Shown: positions 7,574-15,623 of the stretch, in pieces
Layout: the number at the start of each line of letters is the position of its first letter
Position numbering within the stretch: the first letter of the stretch is position 1
DNA from: an uncultured Clostridia bacterium
GTDB taxonomy: Bacteria; Bacillota; Clostridia; Christensenellales; Aristaeellaceae
Direction: 5' to 3'
DNA length: 48,707 bases
Assembly (NCBI GenBank): GCA_947166385.1
Contig: CAMVEB010000029.1
Coordinates: 1-48,707, forward strand
The notes under the pieces: generated by a model
The model's database searches: none
Told to the model about the DNA's origin: nothing
What the model saw: only the letters and a program-made list of their open reading frames with translations
Made by a program: the position numbers and the translations under genes

Positions 7574-7619
7574 AGCCGGATCAGGCTCAACGATACCATC
7601 GTTGCGTGCCCGGCTGTTT
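7574..7619 (+). terminator. Branched hairpin, probable terminator
   Basis: Outer arms AGCCGG (7574-7579) and CCGGCT (7610-7615) enclose an inner perfect 7-bp hairpin, CAACGAT-ACC-ATCGTTG (7588-7604). GTTTA follows. It lies 8 nt after the glycosidase-like gene. The T-run is short, so termination strength is uncertain. Confidence 0.55.
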
Positions 7620-7663
7620 AAAGTCTTTGATATCAGTTTAAATTCTCCTTTGGGAGGTGTGCA

Positions 7664-7750
7664 ATGCTGAATCATGAATGGATCAGGAAAACGGAAGAAT
7701 TCCTGAAAGAGAAATTCGGCTCTACTCCAAAGTTAGTGGAAATCCGATAA
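7664..7750 (+). pseudogene. N-terminal scrap of an HD-type hydrolase
   Basis: A good GGGAGG site leads to a 28-codon frame reading MLNHEWIRKTEEFLKEKFG, then STPKLVEIR and a stop. This resembles the opening helix of HD-domain phosphohydrolases (HEW-x-KTEEFLKEKF). The sequence breaks at about 7745, where minus-strand clostripain sequence begins. The family assignment is tentative. Confidence 0.4.
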
Positions 7751-7759
7751 TCATGATAC

Positions 7760-8159
7760 GACAGGGGACTTTTTTCCGCCCCCGGAAGCCCGTCTTTTTC
7801 CAGCAGGACCAGGGCGCCCCGCTGCCCGTCGTGCGCGCCTTTCATCTTCCACACCTGGTTGCAGTCCGGCCGGACGGAATCGGCCCCTTCCAGCGGCAGG
7901 TCCGGAATCCATCCATCACTGACTCCGCCGGTCAGGACAATAATGTTTACGGAATCCGGAATCTCTGCGTCCATCATCTTGATCAGCTGATTCGCAACCG
8001 GGCCGGCCTCCGAGGTATCCATTCTGGCACCGTCAGCCCAGAGCAGGACCGTCTGCGCCGCGGGTTCTTTCCCGGCTTCCGCCGCGCAGGCGCCGCCGAG
8101 GACAGTCACGGCCAGCAGGACCGCCGTCATTGCTAAGATGATAAATGCCTTTTTTTCAT
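7760..8159 (-). pseudogene. N-terminal fragment of a clostripain (C11) family peptidase
   Basis: Behind a promoter and a GGGGG ribosome binding site the ATG at 8159 starts MKK. The A7 run at 8150-8156 is one base short of keeping the frame; with one extra A, or a -1 slip, it continues as a signal peptide (AFIILAMTAVLLAVTVLGG). The mature part shows C11 features: QTVLLWADGARMDTSEAGPV, PDSVNIIVLTGGVSDGWIP and DCNQVWKMK with LVLLEKDGL. Homology ends at about 7765, before the catalytic His/Cys region. Secreted C11 peptidases are normally about 400 aa or more, so this is a dead fragment. Confidence 0.65.
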
Positions 8160-8204
8160 GGTGTTTCCCCCTTTAGACCGGCTATGGTCCGGATGTGTTG
8201 AAAC

Positions 8205-8234
8205 ATTATATCTTTTTTTCTGTTATGGTGGCAA
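8205..8234 (-). promoter_or_regulatory. Promoter of the clostripain remnant
   Basis: Minus strand TTGCCA (8229-8234), 18-nt spacer, TATAAT (8205-8210), about 46 nt before the ATG at 8159. Confidence 0.55.
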
Positions 8235-8265
8235 GCTGTTTATTCCTATCTGAAGCCACAAAGCT

Positions 8266-8409
8266 TTATGAAGCGGAAGCAGTGATTCCATCGAAATCCT
8301 CTACCGTCACGTAAATGTGGAGCTCGATGTTGTACTCTCTGTCCACCGTGATCTTCTCCAGTAGCCGGGCCGGGATCTTTTTTTGATATATGCGTATGGA
8401 TAGAGACAT
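8266..8409 (-). pseudogene. C-terminal remnant of a serine recombinase
   Basis: A 47-codon frame reads IYQKKIPARLLEKITVDREY and NIELHIYVTVEDF. It matches in pattern the C-terminal ends of the two recombinases at 32085 and 44659 (LIERIEVYRGYHITVKFYVALEDF and LIERIEVRRDYYLSVTFYVALEDF). There is no ribosome binding site. Only the last strand-rich segment of the protein survives. Confidence 0.55.
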
Positions 8410-8436
8410 AGGAAGGGAACTATGACGGTAAATCCT

Positions 8437-8474
8437 ACTGGACAATTTTTCGTTTTATTGGAAAATCGTCCAGT
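8437..8474. repeat. Imperfect inverted repeat downstream of GH127
   Basis: ACTGGAC (8437-8443) and GTCCAGT (8468-8474) bracket complementary AATTTT / AAAAT segments around a short loop. It lies 28 nt beyond the GH127 stop. Without a following T-run on the minus strand it is a weak terminator at best; a protein site or mini-element end is possible. Confidence 0.4.
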
Positions 8475-8501
8475 AATAGTGGACAAAATACGTCCTGTTA
8501 G

Positions 8502-10442
8502 CTATATTTCCCGGATCCATACCGCCATTTCGCCCGGTGCGCGGTTGGCCCAGGCGAAATAGGGAATAAACGTCAGCTGCGTTTCAGCCGTTTCATCCGC
8601 CCGGCAGGCCGGCGCGTAAAGCTGTCCTTCCGCAAATGATCTGCTCTCGCGGAACGCGCGGCAGCGGATGGTCCGGATGCCGCCGAGCAGCTGCGGTTCG
8701 TCGCGCACTTCAAAGACGGTATTGAGCGGCAGGCGGAGCAGATGGAGACCGCTTCCGTTATCGGCTTCCTCCAGGCAGTAAACCAGCGGTCCGCGGACGA
8801 CGCACAGCTTTCCGGCATCTTCCCGCACGGCAGGATTCGCCCTCATCAGCAAAACAGGCATCTCCAGGTCCAGGCCGACGATATCATTCTCCCGCCATAA
8901 CCGATTCAGTTCAATATATCCCGAGACCGGCTCAGAAGGCACGCTTTCGCCGTTCACCTTCAGCTCATAGCCCCGGCACCAGCCGGGAATGCGGACAGCG
9001 ATGCCGTACTGTCCCGGCGTATGCACAGCCAGGCGGATCCGGCCGTCCCACGGATATTCGCTTTCCACGCTGAGGCGGACCTCAGTATGCGCCAGTGCAG
9101 CGCAAACATCCCCGCTGATAAACAGGTGCATATACAGCGTATCGTCTCCGGCCGAAAAGGCATAGGAGGGAAGGGAACCCAGAAGGCGCGCGAGATTGGG
9201 CGGGCAGCAGGCACAGCTGAACCATTTCTGCCGCCGCGGCTTTACATGACGGAGCCGGTCGTCCTTTTCGCAGGCTTCGGGCACGACTTCAAGCGGATTG
9301 ACATAGAAGAACCTTTTCGCGTCCAGCGACATACCGCTCAGGACGCTGTTGTACAGCGCGCGCTCGAGGACATCCGCGTACCTGCCGTCCATCTGGGCGT
9401 TCAGCATGCGCCGGGCAAAGAAACACAGCCCGATCTGTGCGCAGGTTTCGCCATAGACGGCATCGTTGGGAAGATCATAATCGTAGGTAAAAGCTTCCCC
9501 TATGTGCGTGGAACCGATCGCGCCGGTGATGTACATCCTGCGGCTGGCCATATTGTCAAACAAAGCCCGGCAGGCCTCAAGCAGGGAGGGATCATCTGTT
9601 TCCGCCGAGACATCCGCCATGCCGCTGTACAGATACATGGCGCGAACCGCGTGCCCCTCGGCCGCGGTCTGTTCGCGCACCGGCTTCCCGGCCTGGTAGT
9701 ACTGATAGCGCATGTAAGTTTCGTTCCAGATGAAGCTGCGGTTTCCGTCGCGCCTCGCTTCCTCCTCGAAATACAGCGGCGCCTGTCCGCGCCGGTCGAT
9801 AAAATACCGGGCCAGCATGAGATAGCGCTTTTCGCCGGTCTGCCGGAAGAGCCTGACCAGCGCCATTTCGATAATTTCATGCCCGGGATAGCCATGCAGC
9901 TTGCCCTCCTCCGGGCCGAAGGTGCGGTCAATCAGGTCCGCGAAACGGCAGGCCACAGACAGCAGGCGGGTGTCGCCGACGTTCCGCGCGAAAGCCACGG
10001 CAGCTTCAATCAGATGCCCCGCGCAGTACAGTTCATGGTTGTTTTGCAGGTTACTGAAGCGCTTTTCCTCCGGGTGGGTCTGGTAATAGGTGTTCAGGTA
10101 GCCGTCCGGGGCCTGTGCCTGCACGATCAGGCGGATGGCGCTGTCCGCCGCCTCCCGCAGCGCGGGATCAGGCGTTACGGAAAGCTGATAGGCGACGGCT
10201 TCCAGCCACTTATAAAGATCGCTGTCCTGAAAGACCATGCCGTGGTATTCTCCCCGGCTGATCCCTGCCGCGAGGCGGAAGTTTTCGATGCAATGGCTGG
10301 GCTCCGTATCCTCCAGGAGGTCGTTCAACGCTTCCCATTGGTAGGGAAGCATCTGCGTCCGCACCAGGTCAATCCGCGGTGCAAAAAAGCGGTCGGTGAT
10401 TCGCATGTCGGACAGCGGCAGCGGCTTTACCACAGGTTTCAT
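8502..10442 (-). CDS. GH127 beta-L-arabinofuranosidase
   Basis: 646 aa, the normal length for GH127. The family releases beta-L-arabinofuranose from plant glycans such as extensin-type oligosaccharides. The (alpha/alpha)6 barrel covers about residues 10-420 and is followed by beta-sandwich domains. Active-site pieces match HypBA1: GEAF with the acid Glu at 317, YGETC with zinc ligands Glu333 and Cys335, and SCACCPPN with Cys413 (nucleophile) and Cys414. There is no signal peptide, so it acts in the cytoplasm on imported oligosaccharides. GAGAGG precedes the ATG. It is the last gene of the glycan locus, after the solute-binding protein and its terminator. Confidence 0.95.
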   Translation of the reverse strand: MKPVVKPLPLSDMRITDRFFAPRIDLVRTQMLPYQWEALNDLLEDTEPSHCIENFRLAAGISRGEYHGMVFQDSDLYKWLEAVAYQLSVTPDPALREAADSAIRLIVQAQAPDGYLNTYYQTHPEEKRFSNLQNNHELYCAGHLIEAAVAFARNVGDTRLLSVACRFADLIDRTFGPEEGKLHGYPGHEIIEMALVRLFRQTGEKRYLMLARYFIDRRGQAPLYFEEEARRDGNRSFIWNETYMRYQYYQAGKPVREQTAAEGHAVRAMYLYSGMADVSAETDDPSLLEACRALFDNMASRRMYITGAIGSTHIGEAFTYDYDLPNDAVYGETCAQIGLCFFARRMLNAQMDGRYADVLERALYNSVLSGMSLDAKRFFYVNPLEVVPEACEKDDRLRHVKPRRQKWFSCACCPPNLARLLGSLPSYAFSAGDDTLYMHLFISGDVCAALAHTEVRLSVESEYPWDGRIRLAVHTPGQYGIAVRIPGWCRGYELKVNGESVPSEPVSGYIELNRLWRENDIVGLDLEMPVLLMRANPAVREDAGKLCVVRGPLVYCLEEADNGSGLHLLRLPLNTVFEVRDEPQLLGGIRTIRCRAFRESRSFAEGQLYAPACRADETAETQLTFIPYFAWANRAPGEMAVWIREI

Positions 10443-10525
10443 TCCAAATTCCTCTCTCGTTCAAATCTTCCGGGATGGCGCGGCGGAACGGGCTTCCGCG
10501 CGGCAGCCTTTTCCTGCGGATGGTT

Positions 10526-10556
10526 TTAAAAAAGGGCCGTGGAAAAACCACGGCCC
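10526..10556 (-). terminator. Intrinsic terminator after the solute-binding protein
   Basis: Minus strand stem GGGCCGTGG / CCACGGCCC (10534-10542 with 10548-10556), a 5-nt loop and six T. It lies between the binding-protein gene and GH127, so GH127 is either read through at lower level or has its own promoter. Confidence 0.9.
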
Positions 10557-10574
10557 GGGAAGGCAAGGATCGTA

Positions 10575-11768
10575 TTACTTGAGAATGCTGTCGATGGTTG
10601 CCTGCGCTTTTTCCGCGGCCGCAACGGGATCAGTGCCGGTCATCACTTCGTTGAAGGCCAGCGAGATCGCGTCGGAGATCTGCGGCCAGGTCGGCAGCGG
10701 ACCGCGGGCATTGGCGTATTTCATTTCATCGACGAACACCTGGTAGACGGGATCCCCCTCGAACTGGCCTTCCGCGATGGTGGAGTCGGAGGAGATGTAA
10801 CCCATGGCATTCATCATATACAGGCAGACATCCTTGCTGGTGGCATACTTCAGGAATTCGATGGCAGCTTCCTCATTTCCGCCGGCGATGACCGCATAGT
10901 TCTCGCCGCCGAGGCCGGAAGCCTGCACCTTGTCCTGCGGAATCGGCGCCACGTTCCACTTGAGGTCCGGAACTTCGGAACGCATGGTCGGAATCTGCCA
11001 GGTGCCGTTAATCATCATGGCCAGGTTGCCGGAAATGAACTGGTTCATCGTGTCGCCCTGGGTCCAGTTGATGGCTTCCTGGGTCATAGCGCCTTCGTCC
11101 ACCATTTTCTTCACCTGCGTCAGGGCTTTGATACCGCCTTCGGAGTTCATTTCATAAGCGGTCGCTCCGGCAGACCATACCCAGGTCAGGAAGTTGAAGG
11201 TGCCTTCCTCGTTCTGCAGGGAGGAATGGGCAAAACCGGAAACCTTATCGCTGGAGCAGGCTTTCGCTGTTTCCAGCAGCTCATCCCAGGTCGTGGGCAC
11301 TTTGCAGCCGGCGGCAGCCAGCATGTCTTCGTTGTAGAACAGGACCAGGTCGTTGCTTCCGAAGGGCACGCCGTACAGTTTTCCGTCGAGGGTGCAGGAG
11401 TTGACGGGGCCCGGATAGTAGGTGCTCACGTCAAACTTGCCGGTAATGTCGGCGAATACGCCCATCGCGGCGTACGCGGCGTGGTCGGGGTTGTCCAGGA
11501 TCACCAGGTCCGGCAGGGCGTCCGCGGCGGCGCCGATGGACAGCTGCTTTTTGAAATCAGCGAAGGGAACGTACTTGGCGGACACCTTGATGGCGCTCTG
11601 GCTGGCGTTGAACTCCTCGATGATGTGGCTGAGCGCCTTCTGGTGGCCCTCGGTCTCCCAGTAGTACCAGATCTCGACGTCGCCGGAAGCTCCTTCGGCG
11701 AACGCGCCCGCGGCGGCGATGCCGGTCAGCAGGCAGACAATGAGCAGGATACCTAACAGCTTCTTCAT
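10575..11768 (-). CDS. Carbohydrate ABC transporter substrate-binding protein
   Basis: 397 aa, family 1 extracellular solute-binding protein. The N-terminal 25 residues form a Sec signal (KKLLGILLIVCLLTGIAAAG) with an AFA-like cleavage site and no clear lipobox. Typical marks: DVEIWYYWETEGHQKALSHI, FNASQSAIKVSAKYVPFADF, LPDLVILDNPD, LYGVPFGSNDLVLFYNEDML and the C-terminal TDPVAAAEKAQATIDSIL. It captures an oligosaccharide for the permeases at 13738-15481; the GH127/GH31 context suggests an arabinose- or xylose-containing glycan. The ATG at 11768, rather than 11798, is chosen because GGAGGAG lies just before it. No ATPase gene is present; such systems often share one MsmK-like ATPase. Confidence 0.92.
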   Translation of the reverse strand: MKKLLGILLIVCLLTGIAAAGAFAEGASGDVEIWYYWETEGHQKALSHIIEEFNASQSAIKVSAKYVPFADFKKQLSIGAAADALPDLVILDNPDHAAYAAMGVFADITGKFDVSTYYPGPVNSCTLDGKLYGVPFGSNDLVLFYNEDMLAAAGCKVPTTWDELLETAKACSSDKVSGFAHSSLQNEEGTFNFLTWVWSAGATAYEMNSEGGIKALTQVKKMVDEGAMTQEAINWTQGDTMNQFISGNLAMMINGTWQIPTMRSEVPDLKWNVAPIPQDKVQASGLGGENYAVIAGGNEEAAIEFLKYATSKDVCLYMMNAMGYISSDSTIAEGQFEGDPVYQVFVDEMKYANARGPLPTWPQISDAISLAFNEVMTGTDPVAAAEKAQATIDSILK

Positions 11769-11875
11769 TTTCTTGACTCCTCCTTCATTTTTGTCCATTC
11801 TCCGGACTCTGGCCTTATTATGTTTTTGAACAGGAGAAAAAGAAACTCAAAATTTCTTAAGAAAGGGGGAATAAA

Positions 11876-13636
11876 CTAATGTTCCGTGGAATCGTTCCCG
11901 GCCGCCGGGGAAACCGTGATCGGGAACCGGATGGTCACGGTCGTACCCCCGTCCGGCACGCTTTGCACGCTGACCTCGTCCTGCCCTTCGCAGTAGCGGT
12001 GCAGGCGGAGGAAAGCGTTTGACAGGCCGATGCCGGCCTTGTCCCGGATCTCCTTCACATCCCCGCTGCCGAGGGCTTCGAGGATCTCCGGCGAGATGCC
12101 CTTGCCGTTGTCCGCGATGGCGATGGCCACCCGGCCGCCCTCCGCCAGCATGCTGACCTTCAGCGTATACGTTTCCCGCTTGGTGTCGAACCCGTGCACG
12201 ATCGCGTTCTCCACGAAGGGCTGGATAATCAGTTTATGCACCCGGACGTCCAGGATTTCCGGATCGGTCCGGATTTCGAAGCTGAATTTGTTTTTCAGGC
12301 GGAACTGCTGCAGGTAAACGTATTTCTTCAGCCAGTCGACCTCGTCCCGCAGGGTGACCGGCTTGTCGCTGTTGCTGATCGCGTAGCGCAGGATCGAGGC
12401 CAGCGTGCTGATCGCGTTGCTGATATCGTATTCGTCCTTTTCAATGGCGATCCAGTTGACGGTGTCAAGGATATTATAGATGAAGTGCGGGTTGATCTGT
12501 GCCTCCAGCATCCGGATTTCCGCTTTCCGGCTGTTTTCCGCCTCTGTTTTTTCACGCAGGAGCGCCTTTTCCAGGTCGTCGATCGTGCGGTTGTACTGCT
12601 TCGCGATCACGTCGATCTCCGAAAGCATTTCGCCTTTCCGCGGCAGCCGGGCGGGGATGCCCGCCTCGTCCGTCCGCTGCATGCCCTCCACGATATCGTC
12701 GATATCCCGCGTCAGTTTGCCGGAAATCTTGCTGATGATGAAAAGCGCGGCGAACATGAGCAGCACGCCCATCCCGACGATCTGAAGCAGCTTTTCCACC
12801 AGGCTCTGCACGTAACGGCTGTTGTCGTGAACGCGGATGATGTTCCAGCCCAGGATCCCGTTTTCCAGCCGGTCGACGCCGCTTCCTGCGGCGGGCGTGA
12901 ACGAAGTCCCGATCAGGCTTTTATCGGCGCAGCTGACGATCCGTCCGGTTTCGTCGGTGATGTAGACCTCGCTGTCTTCCGTCTTGACGGTCCGCATCAC
13001 TTCCTCCAGGAGGCGCTCGTCGACGCTGATCACGATGACGCCGTAGAGTTTTTCCAGCTGTTTGTAATTGACGATGCGGTGCGCGATGTGAAAAAGCCAG
13101 TAATCGTGGTTGGCGAAACGCGTTCCGAACTCCGTGGGCCAGACATGGCTCGCATAGTCCGCTGAGACGATCCGGTAGATTTCGCCGCTGTCCAGGCTGA
13201 AGCGGCTGATCCAGGAGTTTTCATGGATGGTGGAGGTCAGCTGGTCGTAGGTGATCACACGCCCGTTGTCCATGATGACCATGATGGATTTGATGAACCG
13301 GTTGGAGTTCAGCACCGTGCTCAGGTAGCGGCGCATCTTGCTCACGCTGACGGCCGCGTCCTCGCCGTTGTTGATATTGTCCGACCAGACGACCATGTCG
13401 TCGTTGGTATACATCTGGTAAAGCAGGTTTTCATATTCGCTGAAGCGAATGCTCAGGATGCTTTCCGCGGCTTTCATGTTGATATCCGCCAGCTCCTCCG
13501 TGCCGCGCCTGAGCATGACGGCGAAGCTGTAAGCCATATAGGCGCAGATCAGCGTGATCATGACCGCGGTCAGGATGCTGAAGCGCTTGATCAGCATTTG
13601 CCGCATGGAGCGTTTTTTTCCGCCTGCCGTTCGCAT
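11876..13636 (-). CDS. YesM-type sensor histidine kinase
   Basis: 586 aa. A membrane helix (about 18-42) is followed by an extracellular Cache-like sensor (45-280), a second helix (285-305), a HAMP segment (306-360), a HisKA_7TM/His_kinase box and an ATPase domain. The phospho-acceptor box is LEAQINPHFIYNILDTVNW; the N box is PFVENAIVHGF; G boxes are ADNGKGI and KAGIGLSNAFLRL. It is the sensor partner of the YesN regulator at 15624-17159. AGAGGTG lies before the ATG. Unlike many YesMN pairs the two genes are separated by the permease genes, although all lie on one strand. Confidence 0.93.
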   Translation of the reverse strand: MRTAGGKKRSMRQMLIKRFSILTAVMITLICAYMAYSFAVMLRRGTEELADINMKAAESILSIRFSEYENLLYQMYTNDDMVVWSDNINNGEDAAVSVSKMRRYLSTVLNSNRFIKSIMVIMDNGRVITYDQLTSTIHENSWISRFSLDSGEIYRIVSADYASHVWPTEFGTRFANHDYWLFHIAHRIVNYKQLEKLYGVIVISVDERLLEEVMRTVKTEDSEVYITDETGRIVSCADKSLIGTSFTPAAGSGVDRLENGILGWNIIRVHDNSRYVQSLVEKLLQIVGMGVLLMFAALFIISKISGKLTRDIDDIVEGMQRTDEAGIPARLPRKGEMLSEIDVIAKQYNRTIDDLEKALLREKTEAENSRKAEIRMLEAQINPHFIYNILDTVNWIAIEKDEYDISNAISTLASILRYAISNSDKPVTLRDEVDWLKKYVYLQQFRLKNKFSFEIRTDPEILDVRVHKLIIQPFVENAIVHGFDTKRETYTLKVSMLAEGGRVAIAIADNGKGISPEILEALGSGDVKEIRDKAGIGLSNAFLRLHRYCEGQDEVSVQSVPDGGTTVTIRFPITVSPAAGNDSTEH

Positions 13637-13737
13637 CGTATATCACCTCTGAAAATCTGGGGACATTGTACCGCAGCCGCGCGGAAAGCACAACGAAAAT
13701 CCGGTGCGGCAGCGCACCGGATCCGAAGGCTGTATCC

Positions 13738-14583
13738 TTATCCCTTGACGGCCCCCGCGGTCATGCCGGCAATAATGTACTTCTGCATGAAGACGAAGAT
13801 GATGGCGACCGGGATCATGGAAACCACCGCGAAGGCGGACAGGTAGCTCCACTTGGTGCCGTACTGTCCCATGAAGTTGAAAATCCCGGCTGTGATCGGA
13901 CGCATCGGCTGTTCCAGGATGAAGGTCATGCCGTAGGCCAGGTCGCCCCAGGCGTACAGGAAGGAGAAGATCGCGCAGACGGCCACGCCCGGTTTCGCCA
14001 CCGGGACCAGGATCCTCATGAACGCGCCGAAACGCATGCAGCCGTCGATATACGCCGCTTCCTCCAGGTCCCGGGGAATGGAGGCGAAATAGTTCTTGAG
14101 GATCAGCACCGAGAACGGGATGCCGATCGTCGCGTCCGCCAGGATCGGCGCGCCCCATGTGTTGTACAGGTGCATGTTCCGGAACATGATGAACATCGGT
14201 GTGAGCAGCACGGAAACCGGGAGCATCTGCGTCACCAGGAAGCCGAGGAGCACGGATTTATGGCCCTTGAACCGGTAGCGCGCGATGGCGTAGGAAGCGG
14301 GCACCGCCAGCACCACGGCGATCAGCATGGAACCCATGGAAATGACCAGGCTGTTGAAGAAGGACCGGAACATGTTGAAATCGCCGGTTTCGATCTGCGC
14401 GATGTAGGATTTCAGGTTGAGCGTATGCGGATAAAGCGTCGGCGGGTTCTGGAAGATTTCGGCTTCCGTTTTCAGGGACGTGTTCAGCATCCACAGCATT
14501 GGGAAGAGCAGCACCAGGGCGATCAGCACCGCGAGCGCGCAGAAAAGGAGATTCCGGCCGCGGCTCATTTTGACGTCATTCAT
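13738..14583 (-). CDS. Carbohydrate ABC transporter permease, MalG type
   Basis: 281 aa with six membrane helices. The cytoplasmic EAA loop is DLEEAAYIDGCMRFGAFMRILVP in outline (EAAYIDG core). Other marks are SYAIARYRFKGHK and a C-terminal QKYIIAGMTAGAVKG, the usual end of MalG-like permeases. The ATG at 14583, preceded by GGAGG, is preferred over 14616; it overlaps the stop of the MalF-type gene by 8 nt, so the two subunits are co-translated. Confidence 0.94.
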   Translation of the reverse strand: MNDVKMSRGRNLLFCALAVLIALVLLFPMLWMLNTSLKTEAEIFQNPPTLYPHTLNLKSYIAQIETGDFNMFRSFFNSLVISMGSMLIAVVLAVPASYAIARYRFKGHKSVLLGFLVTQMLPVSVLLTPMFIMFRNMHLYNTWGAPILADATIGIPFSVLILKNYFASIPRDLEEAAYIDGCMRFGAFMRILVPVAKPGVAVCAIFSFLYAWGDLAYGMTFILEQPMRPITAGIFNFMGQYGTKWSYLSAFAVVSMIPVAIIFVFMQKYIIAGMTAGAVKG

Positions 14584-15481
14584 AGGCTTCCTCCCCCCTG
14601 GAGGTAATCCTGACATAGACGACGCCGACCAGGAGCAGGATTACCAGCAGCGCGTTGGCGACGGCGGAACCCTTGCTGTACAGGAAATTGTCGAAGGACA
14701 GTTTGTACGAGTAGGTGGACATCAGCTGTGTGGAATTGACCGGGCCGCCCGACGTCATGACGTAGACGAGGTCGTATACCTTGAACGTGTAGATAAAGCC
14801 GAGGACCAGGATGGACTCGATGGTGGAGCGCATCAGCGGAAGCGTGATGCGCGTGAACTGCTGGAAGCGGCCGGCCCCGTCGATGGACGCGCTTTCATAC
14901 AGCTCGCCGGGAATGGACGTCAGGCCTGTGGAAATGAGGATCATGTTGAACGGGATGCCGATCCAGATGTTGGTGATAATGACGGGAATCATCGCGATGC
15001 CCTGGTCCGTCAGCCATTCAATGTTTTCAGGTACGATCCCGAGGCCGGTCAGGATGTTGTTGACGACGCCGACCTTGGTCGAGAACATGAATTTGAACAT
15101 CAGAGCCGTAACGGTCATCGGGATCATCCAGGGCATCATCAGGATCCCGCGGACCGGCCGGGCGATGGAGAACTCCCGGTTGAAGAAAAGCGCCAGTGCA
15201 AAACCGATCAGGAACTGGAAAACCAGGCAGCTGACCGTGAAGACGAACGTGTTGGCGACAGATTTGAAGAAGACCTCGTCGTGAAACAGCTGCACGTAAT
15301 TCCCGAAACCGATAAAATGTTTCTGTCCGCGCAGGAAGTTCATCACGTCGACGTCCTGGAAACCGAGAATGATATTATGCACGATCGGGTAGCCGACAAA
15401 AACAAGCATGTAGACGACCGCGGGCAGTGCGAAAAGCAGGCCGATGTTGTCGTGCCTGAAGAACGCTTTGATCCGGTTCAA
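14576..15481 (-). CDS. Carbohydrate ABC transporter permease, MalF type
   Basis: 301 aa with six membrane helices and the EAA loop ELYESASIDGAGRFQQFTRI. It forms a heterodimer with the MalG-type permease. The start is TTG at 15481, with a strong GAAGGGGGGG site 6 nt upstream; the nearby ATG is in another frame. It begins a new transcription unit after the YesN terminator, with a promoter at 15506-15533. Confidence 0.93.
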   Translation of the reverse strand: MNRIKAFFRHDNIGLLFALPAVVYMLVFVGYPIVHNIILGFQDVDVMNFLRGQKHFIGFGNYVQLFHDEVFFKSVANTFVFTVSCLVFQFLIGFALALFFNREFSIARPVRGILMMPWMIPMTVTALMFKFMFSTKVGVVNNILTGLGIVPENIEWLTDQGIAMIPVIITNIWIGIPFNMILISTGLTSIPGELYESASIDGAGRFQQFTRITLPLMRSTIESILVLGFIYTFKVYDLVYVMTSGGPVNSTQLMSTYSYKLSFDNFLYSKGSAVANALLVILLLVGVVYVRITSRGEEAYE

Positions 15482-15505
15482 AACGATCCCCCCCTTCCAT
15501 AATTC

Positions 15506-15533
15506 ATGATAGCCGTTTTGAAACCGGGATCAA
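15506..15533 (-). promoter_or_regulatory. Promoter of the ABC transporter operon
   Basis: Minus strand TTGATC (15528-15533), 16-nt spacer, TATCAT (15506-15511). The spacer holds an imperfect palindrome, CCGGTTTCAAAACGG, a possible regulator site. Confidence 0.5.
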
Positions 15534-15576
15534 AGCGAAAAAACTAAACAAAGAGGAAAAATCAAAAGTCGTTTGC

Positions 15577-15608
15577 AAAAAAAACGCTCCACCGGTATGC
15601 GGTGAAGC
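15577..15608 (-). terminator. Intrinsic terminator after the YesN gene
   Basis: Minus strand stem GCTTCACCG / CGGTGGAGC (15600-15608 with 15586-15594), a 5-nt loop and eight T. Confidence 0.9.
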
Positions 15609-15623
15609 GGCTTCGCGCCGGGA

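Noticed and set aside
8150..8159. Programmed frameshift producing an active clostripain
   Set aside because: The gene is also cut off before its catalytic residues, so slippage would not yield an active enzyme.
9021..10529. Long plus-strand frame opposite GH127
   Set aside because: Antisense shadow of a gene with complete catalytic motifs; no ribosome binding site or domain.
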